From NCBI GenBank assembly GCA_033220425.1, contig CM065648.1, positions 1,302,001 through 1,366,000 of the forward strand: a DNA stretch of 64,000 bases, read 5' to 3'. Within the stretch, counting starts at the first letter, position 1; the number at the start of each line of letters is the position of its first letter. This DNA is from Lepraria neglecta (lineage: Eukaryota > Ascomycota > Lecanoromycetes > Lecanorales > Stereocaulaceae). Positions 23,267 to 34,408 of the stretch are shown here, piece after piece. Both the position numbers and the translations under genes were made by a program. Below the pieces are notes generated by a model, which was not told the origin of the DNA, ran no database searches, and worked only from the letters and a program-made list of their open reading frames with translations.

Positions 23267-23713
23267 TTACACCACCAATAGTGCTCCAACTATGCTGAAC
23301 CAGCGAATATTTGAAACATTGATGTCACCTTCTGAACTCAAACGGCGATGTCGAGTTACCCATTGTACTGCCTGTTCCCGCGTCAAATGCCCTTTCGACT
23401 TGCGCATTTCTGTCATGAAATAGTCAAATGCAGCATTGCCTTTTTGAGTGTCCTCATCGAGGCTGTCACTGCTCTCGCCGCACGAGGTGCCCTTATTGGA
23501 CCCGCCAACATCAAGTATCCTCGGTCTTGGTCTAGCCGTGGTAGTAAGGAATTTCCTGATCGAGGACTCGAATGGCGTGACTGTACTCGGGCGCTCTCCG
23601 AGATGTTGAAATCTTGGATTGCTTTCTACCTGGATATACCACACGCGTGTGACAATGGCTATGAGAGCGTATTGTGGTGTTTGGAGAAATGTGCTAGGAG
23701 GATAGTGGAACAT
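23267..23713 (-). CDS. Doubtful hypothetical protein
   Basis: An open frame of 148 aa. Its C-terminal two thirds have a natural charged composition (SSDSLDEDTQKGNAAF, YFMTEMRKSKGHLTREQAVQW, RRLSSEGDINVSN) while the first 25 residues do not. A 184-aa frame runs on the plus strand over 23348-23902, so only one can be real. I favour the minus strand by composition. No domain recognised. Confidence 0.28.
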   Translation of the reverse strand: MFHYPPSTFLQTPQYALIAIVTRVWYIQVESNPRFQHLGERPSTVTPFESSIRKFLTTTARPRPRILDVGGSNKGTSCGESSDSLDEDTQKGNAAFDYFMTEMRKSKGHLTREQAVQWVTRHRRLSSEGDINVSNIRWFSIVGALLVV

Positions 23714-23991
23714 TTTTTCAACAGACCAGACAGACTGGATGCTATGTCTTGGACAAGAAATGGGTGGCTTAAGAATTGGACTTTTCCAGAGGAGCCTGCA
23801 GAACGAGACAATTTACCTGCCCTGACACTCTCAGGATACCAAGACAGTCTTATGAAGGGTGAGTGTGGAAGTTTCCTAACGATCACAGTACTTGACGCAT
23901 GAGCGCAAACATCTCGCTGTTTGTCAGATCTTTCAGACAATACCAAACATGCAAAAAAGTCTCCTGAACAATAGAAGATTCAGGTTACATC

Positions 23992-25620
23992 TTATTTAGC
24001 ATCCGCAGCAAGAATCTCCGTATCAAGTGCAACATATTTCGGTCCCTCATACGTCCCTTTCCGCCAAACCCAGAAAACAGCCACAAACAACGACAATCCT
24101 CCAGTCATGAGACTGGCATAATTCATCGTAGCTGCGGAAACAGGCATCGAGAATGGGAAGCAAAATATAACCACAAACACAATGATATACAAACACGCTA
24201 CACCATTTACAACAAAGCCTACCGCTCCTCGCATCCAGAACCAACCGGGCTCGATGCCTGATCTTCTCCTCAATAGATGCGGTAGAATAGCTGCCAGGTA
24301 CGAGAGACTGGAAAGCACAACGAAAGATCCCACGAATGCGTTGAACGCCGTAGAAGAGCCGAGGTATATACATCCCAGAAGTGTGGCAATCACCCCACAA
24401 AAGAGAATTGCGTTGAATGGATTCCTAAACCTCGTATTAACTCTCCCAAATGTTCCAGCGAAAGGCGTAGCATTGTCCCTCGCCAGCGTCCAGAACACAC
24501 GGCTGGCGGTGATATAACAACCAGTGCACGCTATGAGGTTCGGCAAGAAAGCGAGGATGAGGAGACCTACGGTGCCGCTTGCTGATCCGGTGGCTTGGCC
24601 GTAGATGGAGGCAAGAGGGAAGAGGTAGCGGCTTTCGAGGATGGTTGTGAGGTCGGAGATACTGTAGAAGAGAGATATGAGATAGGCGAAGGAGGAGATG
24701 AAGCCGATGATGAATTGCGCTAGGATGGCGAGGGGTATGTTTTTGCTTGGTCTGGTGGGCGGGAGTTAGTGTACTATGTTACCTGCCTTTGTGCTATTTC
24801 GCAGGCCCAGAGAGTCGTACCTGGGGATCTCTTCGGCAAGATGTGACACCACGTCCGGAGTACCAACCGCAAAAGCTCCATTCAGCATGCCAAGCAAGAA
24901 CACAAAACCATTACTCGAATACCCGGTCGAGTTCTGCCAATCGCGCCACACAAAACCATCCGGAGCATGTACATCCGGCATACTCGCGCAAACAACAATA
25001 GTAATGAAGACTCCAGTAACAATTAAGAAGCCACCCACAGATTCCAACATCGGAAGCAACTTGTTAGCAAAAAGCACAAGAAAGCAGCAAAGCCAAGTAC
25101 AAATGATATAAGCAACAAAAACATGCCACCTCTGCGTTACAAACACCGGATGAAATGCCGCATACATGCTCACAGTCTGCGCACCCACAATCTGCGCCGT
25201 AGCAGCTAGTCCAAAGATCCAAGCAAGGAAATTCCAATACCCTGCAAACCACCCACACACCCTTCCGTACCGCCCAGCGGTGATGCTGGCCCAATGATAA
25301 ACGCCGCCAGACGACGGCATTGCTGAAGCGAGTTCGGCTATCGAGGCCGCAACGAGCCAATAGAAGATTGAGACGGCGATGAATTCGTAAAGAACTCCTG
25401 GCGGGCCGCCATTGTAGATTGCGACTGCTACGCTACCGCCGAGGGCGATCCACGTGTTGCCGGTTGTGATGGCGAGGCTGCAGATGGAGAGGAGGTTGAA
25501 GTTGCGGTCAAGTTCTTGGCGGTGACCGGAGGGGTTGATTGGGATTTCTATGATTGTGCTTGCGAGGGTTTCGGAGTCTGGTTTTTCTGTCATATTTGGG
25601 TGCTTGGGTTTATTGTCCAT
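23992..25620 (-). CDS. APC-superfamily amino acid/choline/GABA permease
   Basis: Two exons (25620-24821, 24751-23992) give 519 aa with about twelve hydrophobic helices and a charged N-terminal cytosolic tail. The first helices carry family patterns: LLSICSLAITTGNTWIALGG, AIYNGGPPGVLYEF, AELASAMPSSGGVYHWAS, and later SHLAEEIPRPSKNIPLAIL and ARDNATPFAGTFGRVN. These fit the fungal group around Hnm1 (choline) and Uga4 (GABA), plasma-membrane proton symporters. Substrate cannot be settled from sequence. The intron falls inside the conserved EEIPRPSKN loop with a GTACGA donor and CACCAG acceptor. Confidence 0.92.
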
Positions 25621-26223
25621 GTCGGTGGGACTGAGTGGTGTTTTACTTAGTCTGATGTGGGAGTTAATGAGGTGTAGTTAGGCTGCGCGAGAATAATATT
25701 TTGACACGGTGGCGCTCTCATTCATGTTTGGTTATGCCAAAATTCCTGGGTCTGTTATAGGTGGTGCTTGAAATATGAAGTTGCTTTGTATGATATCCTA
25801 CCCACCTTCCTTATCGGGCGTCATCCTTATCGGAAGTAATAGCGTGTTATTGAAATGCTAGATTTGTCAGCAGCGCTTTGGGAAAATGTGACCAACAATG
25901 TGGTGTTTGGTGCTTTTGCTGGATGAGCTCAATTTACTGGTTGGTGTTGAAATGGGCTGAGGATTCGCATTTGATATTGCGCAGAAGCGAGGTTGCAAGA
26001 CATACGGTGAGATTCACAACTTCATCCTTGTTTTGGGGATTACCTTCCCTCACATCGCCGCTACAACGCTCGAGGAGACATGGATCCGGCAATCTTTCAA
26101 CCTACTAGAGCAGAGCCCCCCCTGCGGGGATGAGGTCTTATCAAGGCCACGATGCCAAACCTCGTGCTGAACATTCAAAGTCATCCATGCTTAGAGTCCA
26201 TATTGCTGAAACCGCGCTTTAGT
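25621..26223. other. No gene seen
   Basis: About 600 bp upstream of the permease, AT-rich in its first half. It includes the permease promoter and nothing else I can name. Confidence 0.45.
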
Positions 26224-26686
26224 CTACCAATAGTGACCCAACTGCCGCACATCAGCATCCAAGATCAACGCCCTTAGCAAATACATTCTAGACGCCACTC
26301 ACCCAACAAACCATCTCTTTCCCAGTGATTGCGCGGCCAACGCTTTCAGTCAGGGCATCACGGAATTCTCTGTGCTGATCCCTAGCTTCGTTCTCGTTGT
26401 CGATGTTCGCGGGGATTTGTTTCCCGTTGTTCAACCATGCATGGATTCCTGGTAAGAAGCGCTCTTCGTGATAATTGATGTCTGTCGCAGCCTCTAGGTC
26501 TGTTTTCTTTAGCTGAAACAAGCGGCAGGCGATAGCGACGATGGCGAAGGATTTTGGATTGGGTAGAATCTGCCTTTTGCTTTTCTGCGGAGGTTCCGAG
26601 GGAGCTTTCCCACCTTTTGGAGGAAACCGGAAGGAAAACCCAGCTGGTTTGGCGGTTATCCTACTGGCAGAGTTGTGTTCCTTCAA
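26224..26686 (-). CDS. Member 1 of an unrecognised three-copy family
   Basis: Main exon to 26303 and short last exon 26241-26224. The coding frame is open well upstream of 26686 without an ATG, so at least one 5' exon is missing from this model (a CAG acceptor near 26757 is a candidate). Shared features with the 27.2- and 28.6-kb genes: a hydrophobic segment (FAIVAIACRLFQLKK), a middle PGIHAWLNNGKQIPANI, and a C-terminal EMVCW followed directly by a GTGAGT donor. After splicing the tail is LGHYW. The Lys/Pro-rich N-terminal part is probably disordered. No known domain is recognised. Confidence 0.6.
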
Positions 26687-26689
26687 GGT

Positions 26690-27203
26690 TTGGAATGCCG
26701 CGTAATTTGTTCGCTTACTTGGTCCAGAATAATTCTTTGATTGTAACGCAACAAGCCTGCACGATGGAAACGTGGATGAGATAGATTATCAACGCACACC
26801 TACTCATGACAGTTAGTCCTAGGATGTAACAAATTTGCAGCTGACAGAATGACAGCATCTCTAGCAATCTGCGTAAGACCTGGAGCCTGTTGCGATTGTG
26901 ATATTGAGCCAAATTCATCAAACCTGAAAACGACAAGAGGCAAAGATCAGGCCTCCTGCAAAACCACACAAGCAAGCTTGTCTCCTCACACCGCTTTTCC
27001 TGTCGAAACAGTCGGTATAATTTAGCCGGATTGACATGTGGGATACCTATATTGAGCCTTAGCTATCGTATTATGGCTTGATGCCGCATTTTACTGTCGG
27101 GTGAGAAGGGGCAAACGGAAGCCGTCCCAATTTGCGAGAGTATTTGCCAGGGAGACAGCTGATTCTTTATGGACGTAAGCTCCCTCTCTTTCACCAAATT
27201 TTC
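26690..27203. other. Spacer between family members 1 and 2
   Basis: About 510 bp. It probably includes an unmapped first exon of member 1 near 26760-26975, but no start codon could be tied to it. Confidence 0.35.
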
Positions 27204-27665
27204 TTAAAGCTCCCAGCTCAATACTCCTCCATAAATGACAAGATTGAGCCAGCTATGATAGCCCAGCTATCACCATGTCAGCAACCAATACACCAGCCCT
27301 GAATGAATTTACAGGACACGACTTACCCATCTACACGTATCGTCCCTTGTGAGACCAAAGCGCTCGTGCAAAAATGCCTCAAACTCAAGGTATGGCGGGG
27401 TCAATTGCAAAGTGGCGACCTCAAACCAAATTGGCGAATGGGGTATCTCGCCTTTGCGGTTGAAAAAGTCTCCGATTCCTGGTCTGAGGTACGAAATAAA
27501 GTGGAGCGGGTCTGACGCTTCCGGTGTGTCCCTCTTCTCTAGATCGTACATAAAGCAGGCGATTGTGATGACAATGATGACCTGGTCGCCAGGTTGGCTC
27601 GGTTCATCGTCTTTGAGGGTAGCTGGAGAGGAGGCTCCAGAGGGCTCTTCCTGTTGGTCAGACAT
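27204..27665 (-). CDS. Member 2 of the three-copy family
   Basis: Two exons (27665-27327, 27266-27204) give 133 aa from a clear ATG (MSDQQEEPSGASSP). It shows a hydrophobic segment VIIVITIACFMYDLEKRD, a central LRPGIGDFFNRKGEIP, and a C-terminal RDDTCRW. The GTAAGT donor directly follows the Trp codon, as in the two sister genes, and the second exon starts LGYHSW and continues to WEL. The hydrophobic block is too short and polar-flanked for a firm membrane call. It is the best-defined member and the best query for homology. Confidence 0.65.
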
Positions 27666-28563
27666 CTTTGATGTGCAGCTTTTGTGATATTGGGAGGAAC
27701 GTGGTTTAATCAGCGTTTCATGCTTACTAAATTTGGAAGAAGACCTGGGAGACGAGGAGGTTGACCGTTATAAGTAGTTGCAGGCTGGACCTGACTCGGA
27801 GCTGCTAACAGTGGCGGTATATGCAGCAATCCATGTACTTGACGAGCATGTCCTGGTTTGAAGGCTTGCCAAACAGTGTCAAACGCCAAGGAGCACTATC
27901 ACTGGCAAAGCATTTGCTGTAGAAGTTGATATGCTTATGTCATTGGTCGTGGGTAAAGGCAACCAGGAAATTGCAAACAAGTATCGGGTAGCTTCAAGAC
28001 AAACACTTCTGACTCACGATCTTGCCTAAAGAAGCTGGAGTCTGCATAGGCTGACAAGTGTCTTGAGTCGAAGATAGGACAGGTCAGGATAATTTGCGGC
28101 ACACCTTGAGACAAACTGAGTGGCGGAGTACGGAGAATGCAGGTTCGCTAAAGGCTAGAAGACGAGTGAGACTGCCTACCAATAGGATAGACATCATTTA
28201 TTGTTAGTTGAATCAAGAGGAAGAGCAAGCATTAATGCGGATGGAGTAGACATCAGAGGCGTCAAATAGATCAGACAGAAGGGTACATTGGTAGACTGCG
28301 AGCCTCTAGCAAAGACCATCAACACTATTGGCTCCGAAATATGCTGTGATATCAGAAACGTACATACTGCGTTTCCAGCCACCTCCAAACAACCCCTCTG
28401 ACATACTCTCATACCCTTTCGTCTTTCCCCTACATCTGAGTTTGGCAGACTTATATCATGAGCAATTCGCAAACATAGGGTTTATTCTCAAGGTTAATTA
28501 TCGTGTTGTTGCTTCATCCCCCGCTCCACTCCCCAATGAAACGGAATACCCAGTACTACACCC
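27666..28563. other. Spacer between family members 2 and 3
   Basis: About 900 bp without a protein-like frame or the Trp-GTRAGT signature of the neighbouring family, so no fourth member is visible. Confidence 0.4.
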
Positions 28564-29242
28564 TTAAAACCTCCACAATCCACCAATAATACCCAACTAC
28601 CCCACATCAGCAACTAGTACCCTTTCCGTCAACGAACACACCGTGAAAATCACTCACCCAAAAACGCATCTCGACCCCATTGAACCCAAGGCCTTCAGCC
28701 ATAAATCGAAAAAAGATATCGTACTGTTGGCTCCTTCCACCCATACTGCTAGGAATCGCAGGTATCTCTTCTCCGTTGAGTATAAAGTCCGTGATTACTG
28801 GAAGGAGCTGGGCTTCGTCATAACGATTGCTTACTTCGCTAGCTGGGGTTGCTAGCGACAGTTGGAACATGCAGCAAGCGATGCGGGCAATGAAGATGTT
28901 TTTTTGTTCGAAGAGATCCTGGTCGTTAGTTCCCTGCGGAGGGGGCGAGCGGGTTGGAGATGGGGATGGTGAATGTTTGTTGCCTTTATTGGAAATTTGG
29001 AAGGTAATCTTCTTGCGGTTTTTGGACAACATGGCATGGACGTGTTCTTTTAGCGAAACGTGAAATGTTTTGTAGCTTTTGCACTGAAAGTCTTCGCAAT
29101 AGTCCCAGAAAGACAACCTGAAGAGCTTGCTCGATGGGAATAAAGGATGGCAAAACGCATCGTCTCGGGCAGGATCATAATGAATCGTCATAAGCTGTAT
29201 CTGTTCTTTGGTCTGTAGGTGATCTATCGGCAGCTGATACAT
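28564..29242 (-). CDS. Member 3 of the three-copy family, longer form
   Basis: Exons 29242-28658 and 28596-28564 give about 205 aa from the internal ATG at 29242; the frame is open further upstream and a CTAG acceptor near 29277 suggests a 5' exon. An N-terminal extension (MYQLPIDHLQTKEQIQ, then a charged helix-rich part) precedes a Ser/Pro linker and the shared core: FIARIACCMFQLSL, LLPVITDFILNGEEIPAIP, and EMRFW just before a GTGAGT donor. The second exon begins LG like its sisters but then reads IIGGLWRF: relative to member 1 one base is missing after TTGGGT, so the tail has diverged. Confidence 0.6.
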
Positions 29243-29259
29243 CAATTCGTGTAAGAACA

Positions 29260-29652
29260 AATGTGTGTTGGGATCTAGATCATTAGCAAACCATCACCAC
29301 ACGAAAAGCTTACGAAGCGAAGATCACGCCTCTCTTGGATGCACACAAATAAGATCGAGGCCCCCTGACACAATGGACATCGTTGGGACAAATTTGTGCA
29401 GAAGCCTGGGCAGGTCCATTGCGGGCAACGGTAAGAAGATAGCAAACAAATGGAAAGAGCTTGAGTGAATGATATTCTGGCTCAAATTTCGGCGCGAGGG
29501 AGGAGCCCGGCTGTGAATGGATCACAAGAGGAAAAGACATTAAGCAAGTAAACCACTGAGGGACTAAGAAATATATGATCTAAACTTCCGTACTCTTGCG
29601 CCTTAGGAGACCGCAAATACTCCCAAACGCGAAGAAAAGACGAGCCATAAGC
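29260..29652. other. Possible 5' exon region of family member 3
   Basis: The minus strand is open from about 29540 to 29310 (ending SYLCASKRGVIFAS just before a GTAAGC). It could be the first exon of member 3, but the phase does not fit the acceptor near 29277, so I leave it unassigned. Confidence 0.25.
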
Positions 29653-31207
29653 TCAGAAGCGAACATACTGCATCTCCAATGCATCTTTAAACAACGCCTC
29701 AGACACGCTTTCATAAGGTCCTTCGTCTTTCCCATAGAGCCCCGTTTGCCCATATGGACCCTTGCTCGACGGCGACTTCTCAGGCGGCCACGTCCCCTGA
29801 GAGATGAGGATTGATGAGTCGAGATTCCCATGTACGAGTAAGCGCCGGGGCTCAAATATCCAGTTGTCGACGAAGATCTCGATGTCCAAATCCACGCCCT
29901 CCTTCTCACGAGATTCCATGAGTGACCGTGCACGGTCGAGGATACGCCAGAACTGTATTTGTGCTTTGGGTGAAGTCTTCAACGATAAGGGATGGCGGCC
30001 GCAGATGGTACTGGTGCGGATTTGCATTTCGCCACTCCACTTGACGGAAGCATCGGAGAAGAGGTCTTCACATAGTGTAGGCAGGGAGAACGAGAGGTTC
30101 CGTAGGCGAGGGCATCGAAGAATCTTTCGGCAGAGATGGTCTTTTTGGCTGCGCAGCGATGTTGGGTCTGGATGCTCGAAGCCATCAGCTGTGAGAGGCG
30201 AATGTTCCAGGATCTCCAATGTCTCGTCAGACGAGTCGGCGAGAGCCTCAACGCCATTGATAGTTACGGAAGCGGTGCCGGTGATATGGATCTCTCGTAG
30301 ATTAGCTGCCGTGTGAGATATGGCGATGAGGTCGTCGTCAGTGAGTGGCATGAAGTTGGAGTGGCCGAAGATCTTCAGCCGCTTGAGACCGCTGAAGTTG
30401 ACCCTTGGCGAATTCAATGGCTTCTTGTCGACCTGATTGGCAGCGTTGGAGATCTGTGATTGTTTGAGGTCGACAGCAAGAAGCTCCAATGAAGAGATAC
30501 TTCGACCCTCTACATTTCGTCCCAGCAGCCGCGACCAGTCGTTCTCGTCTCCATATCTCAGCGCTGTCCAGGGAAGGGTCAAATAGTCGATATTGCTGCA
30601 ACGGCGGAGAATACTGAAGATCATGGCGTTTGTCTCCGCCCCATAGTATCCATCAAACCATATCCTCCGCACACATGATGCAAGGGCCGGGTTGGCTTCG
30701 AAGAGTTGAAGCGTCTTCCTCAACGAGTGATATGGGTCCCGGTACACAGCGATGCTCGAAGGGTTTGCCTGGATCGTGTCGAGTGTTCTGGATTGCATCC
30801 ATCTGGTTATAACAGTCAGGATATGGGAAGACAAGCAGTCCTAGAATCTGTGCTCACCTCTCACTACCTCGCCAGCGGCTGATGTATAGGCTCTCCAGAG
30901 CATACTCAGCAGCCCAATCGTGCCATTGTCGACGGACCTGGCGGATATTATCGGCGGCAGTCCACCTCAGCGTATCCGGTGACAGCTGCCCTCTGACCAC
31001 ACGCTGCATTGGTGCATCTTGTAGAGGCTCTGGTGCCTGGCTGAGGCCGTAGGTGTAGTGTGGTCCTTGCTGGATGTTGAGCTCCGCAGCGTCTTGGAGG
31101 ATGGCGGAGAGGAGCTCGTAAGGGAGGTCGTTGATAGTTGCTGGCATATTTCTGTAGTTGCTCGCAACAATTGATGTGGTTTGAGGGTGTATTACTCGAG
31201 AACTCAT
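29653..31207 (-). CDS. F-box protein with leucine-rich C-terminal region
   Basis: Exons 31207-30858 and 30802-29653 give 499 aa. An F-box-like start lies near residues 22-40 (INDLPYELLSAILQDAAEL). The rest has irregular leucine-rich periodicity (RCSNIDYLTLPW, LKRLKIFGHSNFMPLTDDD, LREIHITGTA, LRNLSFSLPTLC) as in fungal F-box/LRR proteins. Such proteins recruit substrates to SCF ubiquitin ligases through Skp1. An alternative start is the internal Met of RNMPATINDLP. The intron has a GTGAGC donor and ACCAG acceptor (55 nt). Confidence 0.8.
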
Positions 31208-31418
31208 GTCCCTCTTAGAAGTGGAGCGGTCAATCTGGTATTATATCCTCTTCTCGAACCACTCTGCCCCACCTCGTATCACTCTGACTCTGCAGAGTCT
31301 GCAGCATCATGAGGACACTTGTTATCCAATCCATCGAACACAAGTGAAGGCAAGGCTCTATAGTTGTGTTAGTATGACATAAAATGGGGGTAATAGCGTG
31401 TAGAACGATTGGCGAATA
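31208..31418. promoter_or_regulatory. F-box gene upstream region next to mobile element
   Basis: About 210 bp between the F-box start codon and the left end of the inverted-repeat element. The element inserted close to the gene and may limit or modify its promoter. No specific motif identified. Confidence 0.3.
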
Positions 31419-32598
31419 CAGTCGATTGCAGAACCATTGGCGCGAGAAAATCAGAATTTTGGGGGGCGCTCCGGGGGTAGGGAAGGCGCGCGAAATGGGC
31501 CAAAACTTTGGGAAACCAGCTATACAGTAACAACCAACGCTGCTCCGGGGGCCTAGTAAACGGAGAATTAAAGCGCCTATCCAGCTTAATTAGGCTATAA
31601 ACTTTGTATATCTAATACAGTGTTAGACAGCCATCGCAAAGGCGATTCTATGATTTTTATATTTTTTTTATTGATTCGCGCTAGTATAGGGCTGAAAAGT
31701 AAACAAAAAAAAATCGATTTTTAACCCTATTTGCGATGCCTGTCCAGCGCTATACTATATATATAAAGCTCATAGCCTAATAGAGCTGGACGAGCCTATT
31801 AATTACCCGTTTACTGTAACTTCTACGCAGCGTTGGTTGTCGCTATACAGCTGCTTTTCTAAAAATTTGGCCCATTGCGCGCGCCTTCCCTACCCCCAGA
31901 ATCCCCCCAAATTCTGATTTTCTAACTGCTCGGCGCCAACAGCTTTGAAATCTACAGTATATCAACAACCAACGCTGCTCCGGGGGCCTAGTAAACAGGC
32001 AATCAACGGGCTCGTCCAGCTCTATTAGGCTATCAGCTTTATATATATAGTATAGCGCTGGACAGCCATCGCAAATAGGGTTAAAAATCGGATTTCTTTT
32101 GTTTACTTTTCAGCCCTATACTAGCGCGAATCAATAAAGAAAATTAAAAAATTATAGAATCGCCTTTGCGATGGCTGTCTAACGCTATATTAGATATACA
32201 AAGTTTATAGCCTAATTAAGCTGGATAGGCGCTTTAATTCTCCGTTTACTAGGCCCCCGGAGCAGCGTTGGTCGTCGCTGTACAGCTGGTTTTTATAAAA
32301 TCCAGCGAATTTACTCGGATTTTAGCGCGAATTCGTAAAAATTTTCGAAGACCGGGAGCTCAAGGAACGACCCTGCTTTGCGATAGCCCCCTAACGCTGC
32401 AATATATATACAAAGCTTATGACCTTATAGAGCTAGATAGGCGCTTTAATTCTCCGTTTACTAGGCCCCCGGAGCAGCGTTGGTTGTTACTGTATAGCTG
32501 GTTTTCCAAAAATTTGGCCCATTTCTCGCGCCTTCCCTACCCCCGGAGCGCCCCCCAAAATTCTGATTTTCTCGCGCCAATGGTTCTGCAATCGACTG
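31419..32598. mobile_element. Composite inverted-repeat (MITE-like) element with TA flanks
   Basis: A 1.18-kb block with no coding capacity. Its ends are near-perfect inverted repeats of roughly 190 bp beginning CAGTCGATTGCAGAACCATT (left from 31419, right ending 32598), each bordered by TA (31417-31418 and 32599-32600), as expected of a Tc1/mariner-type target duplication. Inside, an AT-rich core of about 300 bp occurs twice in opposite orientation (about 31530-31840 and 31965-32275), and a diverged internal terminus (CTACAGTA) lies near 31953. It looks like an element fused to, or nested with, an inverted copy of itself. A motif CCGGGGGCCTAGTAAAC or its complement occurs at least four times (near 31545, 31980, 32245, 32457). 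Confidence 0.85.
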
Positions 32599-32600
32599 TA

Positions 32601-33242
32601 ATGGCGACGACGGAAATAGCGGAATAAGCCAATGACATTTTTTCTTGGCAATCGGAAGCGTGCGTGTGACAGTGAGAATTTACGAAGTTCGCCACGTAGT
32701 GCATTAATCATATCTAGGTATTCAAATCATACTATTGGGTTCAATCGATATGTGGTTTGAGGACGTTCATTAGATGTCAGAGTAAGACACTCTGTGTGTG
32801 TGTGTGTGATTCCAGCTTTATACTTGGGAGGCTCCACTAAGCTGTACTATGGAGTACTGATAACATGCAACCACTCGGCTGCTAGGCCATTTCCTCAAGT
32901 TCGGGCGGTCTCCGCTGCCACCAGGGCAACGAACTGCCCTCTACACGTTGCAAGCCTGCCCACAATTGACAGAGTAGGACAATGGATATAGAGAAAGATA
33001 TGCACGCTCGAACACTATCCTTAAAAAAATACGTCTGCTGCCAAATCACGGAATCCTGTTTTCCCTCCTTCGCCTTTGCTTCGAGCCTGGAGGCCTCGCC
33101 AAGATGTTGACTCATGGCCACTTCGCAATTGCGGATGGCACGGTGTGCCAACGCTTAGATGCTTGACATCCCAAAAGGCTTAGGTGGCGACGTTCCCTAT
33201 CTGGCAACAGCGGTATAGCCATAACATGCCGATGTACATTTC
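32601..33242. other. No gene seen; short GT microsatellite
   Basis: About 640 bp. A (GT) run of about eight units lies at 32791-32809. No coding frame convinces. Confidence 0.45.
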
Positions 33243-34360
33243 TCACCAATATATACAACAAACACGATCTCCACGAGAATCTTGGTATTCAGACCCTGGC
33301 TGCATCGGCTTCACCATCACCAAACTCTTTTGATGATCCAAATCGTTTGCTTCGGGGACCTTAGGAGCTGTAGGCCCAAGTTCCGGATCAGGTTTCGCGG
33401 ACTCGTACTCCAGTGACTTGACTAACGCGTATAGGAGGACAGCAAGCAAAGAGCCGCACAGGGGTCCTACCTAGTAGATCCATTGTGTAGAATGGAATTT
33501 GTGAATGGCAACCGCAGGACCGAACGAACGCGCAGGATTGCGCCTGTCCAGAAGACGCCTGCTCAATGTTAGTCGTGAGGCGCTTTGCAAGCCGGAAGCT
33601 AGCTTTAAAGTCCAGGCAGCTGGTAATGAGGAGAAGGCGAAGAGACATGCTACTGACCAGTGAGCTCAGCAATAAATAGACTCAGACCTATTCCGACTAA
33701 CGCGATGAAATTGCCCGTGTGTTTTTCAGCTGCAGGCATGAAGATGGGAAAGACAAGCTGTGCTGTCAAGATGAATTATATGAGGACTCCTTGTGCAATT
33801 GTAGTGCCTCAGCCGAGTGTCGTACTGACTGCAAGATCACCTTGGAATAATGCTTGTACAATTTCTGCTGCCACTATGCCCCCCACGACTTGTATTATGA
33901 ATAGGAGGATTCCACGGACCCATGTGATGGCGCCTATGAGTACCATGTCTAATGTGACCTGTGGAGACGCCATATCGCGTTTGTCATTATCCACTCTCCC
34001 CATTAACGGGTCATTTGACAGGTATTCAGTAAAAGTGGTATCACTCACAGCAGGATTAAACAACCCTCCACTAATGGGGAAGAACACCCACGCATTGACC
34101 GCCAGGGAGAACCCGAACGCAAGACTTATGTAAAGGAGTTCTGCCGGGTTTTTCTGCTGGGCCGTCGTGACAACCATAGTCCCCGTATTGGTATTGGAAG
34201 AGATGTTCGCGACTTGCGTGCCTGCAACTGTTAGTATGCGGAATTTGACGTCCATTTAGTGTGGGTCTTACCTGCGAACGCGAAGAATAGGAAGGAGATT
34301 GTGCCGACGAGCTCTCCCAGCACAGCAACGACATATCGCTCTCAGCGCAAGTCGCTGATG
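33243..34360 (-). pseudogene. Aquaporin (MIP family) pseudogene
   Basis: The fold is easy to follow: a first helix (VAVLGELVGTISFLFFAFAG), GTQVANIS, the first half-helix with its NPA box (SGGLFNPA), VTLDMVLIGAITWV, then AAEKHTGNFIALVGIGLSLF, the second NPA (NPARSFGPAVA) and a tail LLAVLLYALVKSLEYES. Introns after FAFAG and after the first NPA still have good sites. Lesions: in-frame TGA at 34344-34342, TGA at 33811-33809, TAA at 33778-33776, TAG at 33473-33471 where family members have Trp, and a disrupted frame just before the second NPA. With four stops and an indel it cannot encode a channel. The family moves water or glycerol across membranes. Confidence 0.85.
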
Positions 34361-34408
34361 AAAAGCTCGTAGAAAACCGAACAATAAGTTGAATCCTTGA
34401 CCAGACTA

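Noticed and set aside
23348-23902. 184-codon plus-strand frame
   Set aside because: Cys/His/Trp-heavy composition typical of antisense; the opposite strand reads more naturally, though neither is sure.
31419-32598. Inverted repeats considered as a virus or plasmid terminus, or as CRISPR
   Set aside because: No coding sequence or regularly spaced direct repeats; TA flanks and CAGT ends fit a mariner-type non-autonomous element.
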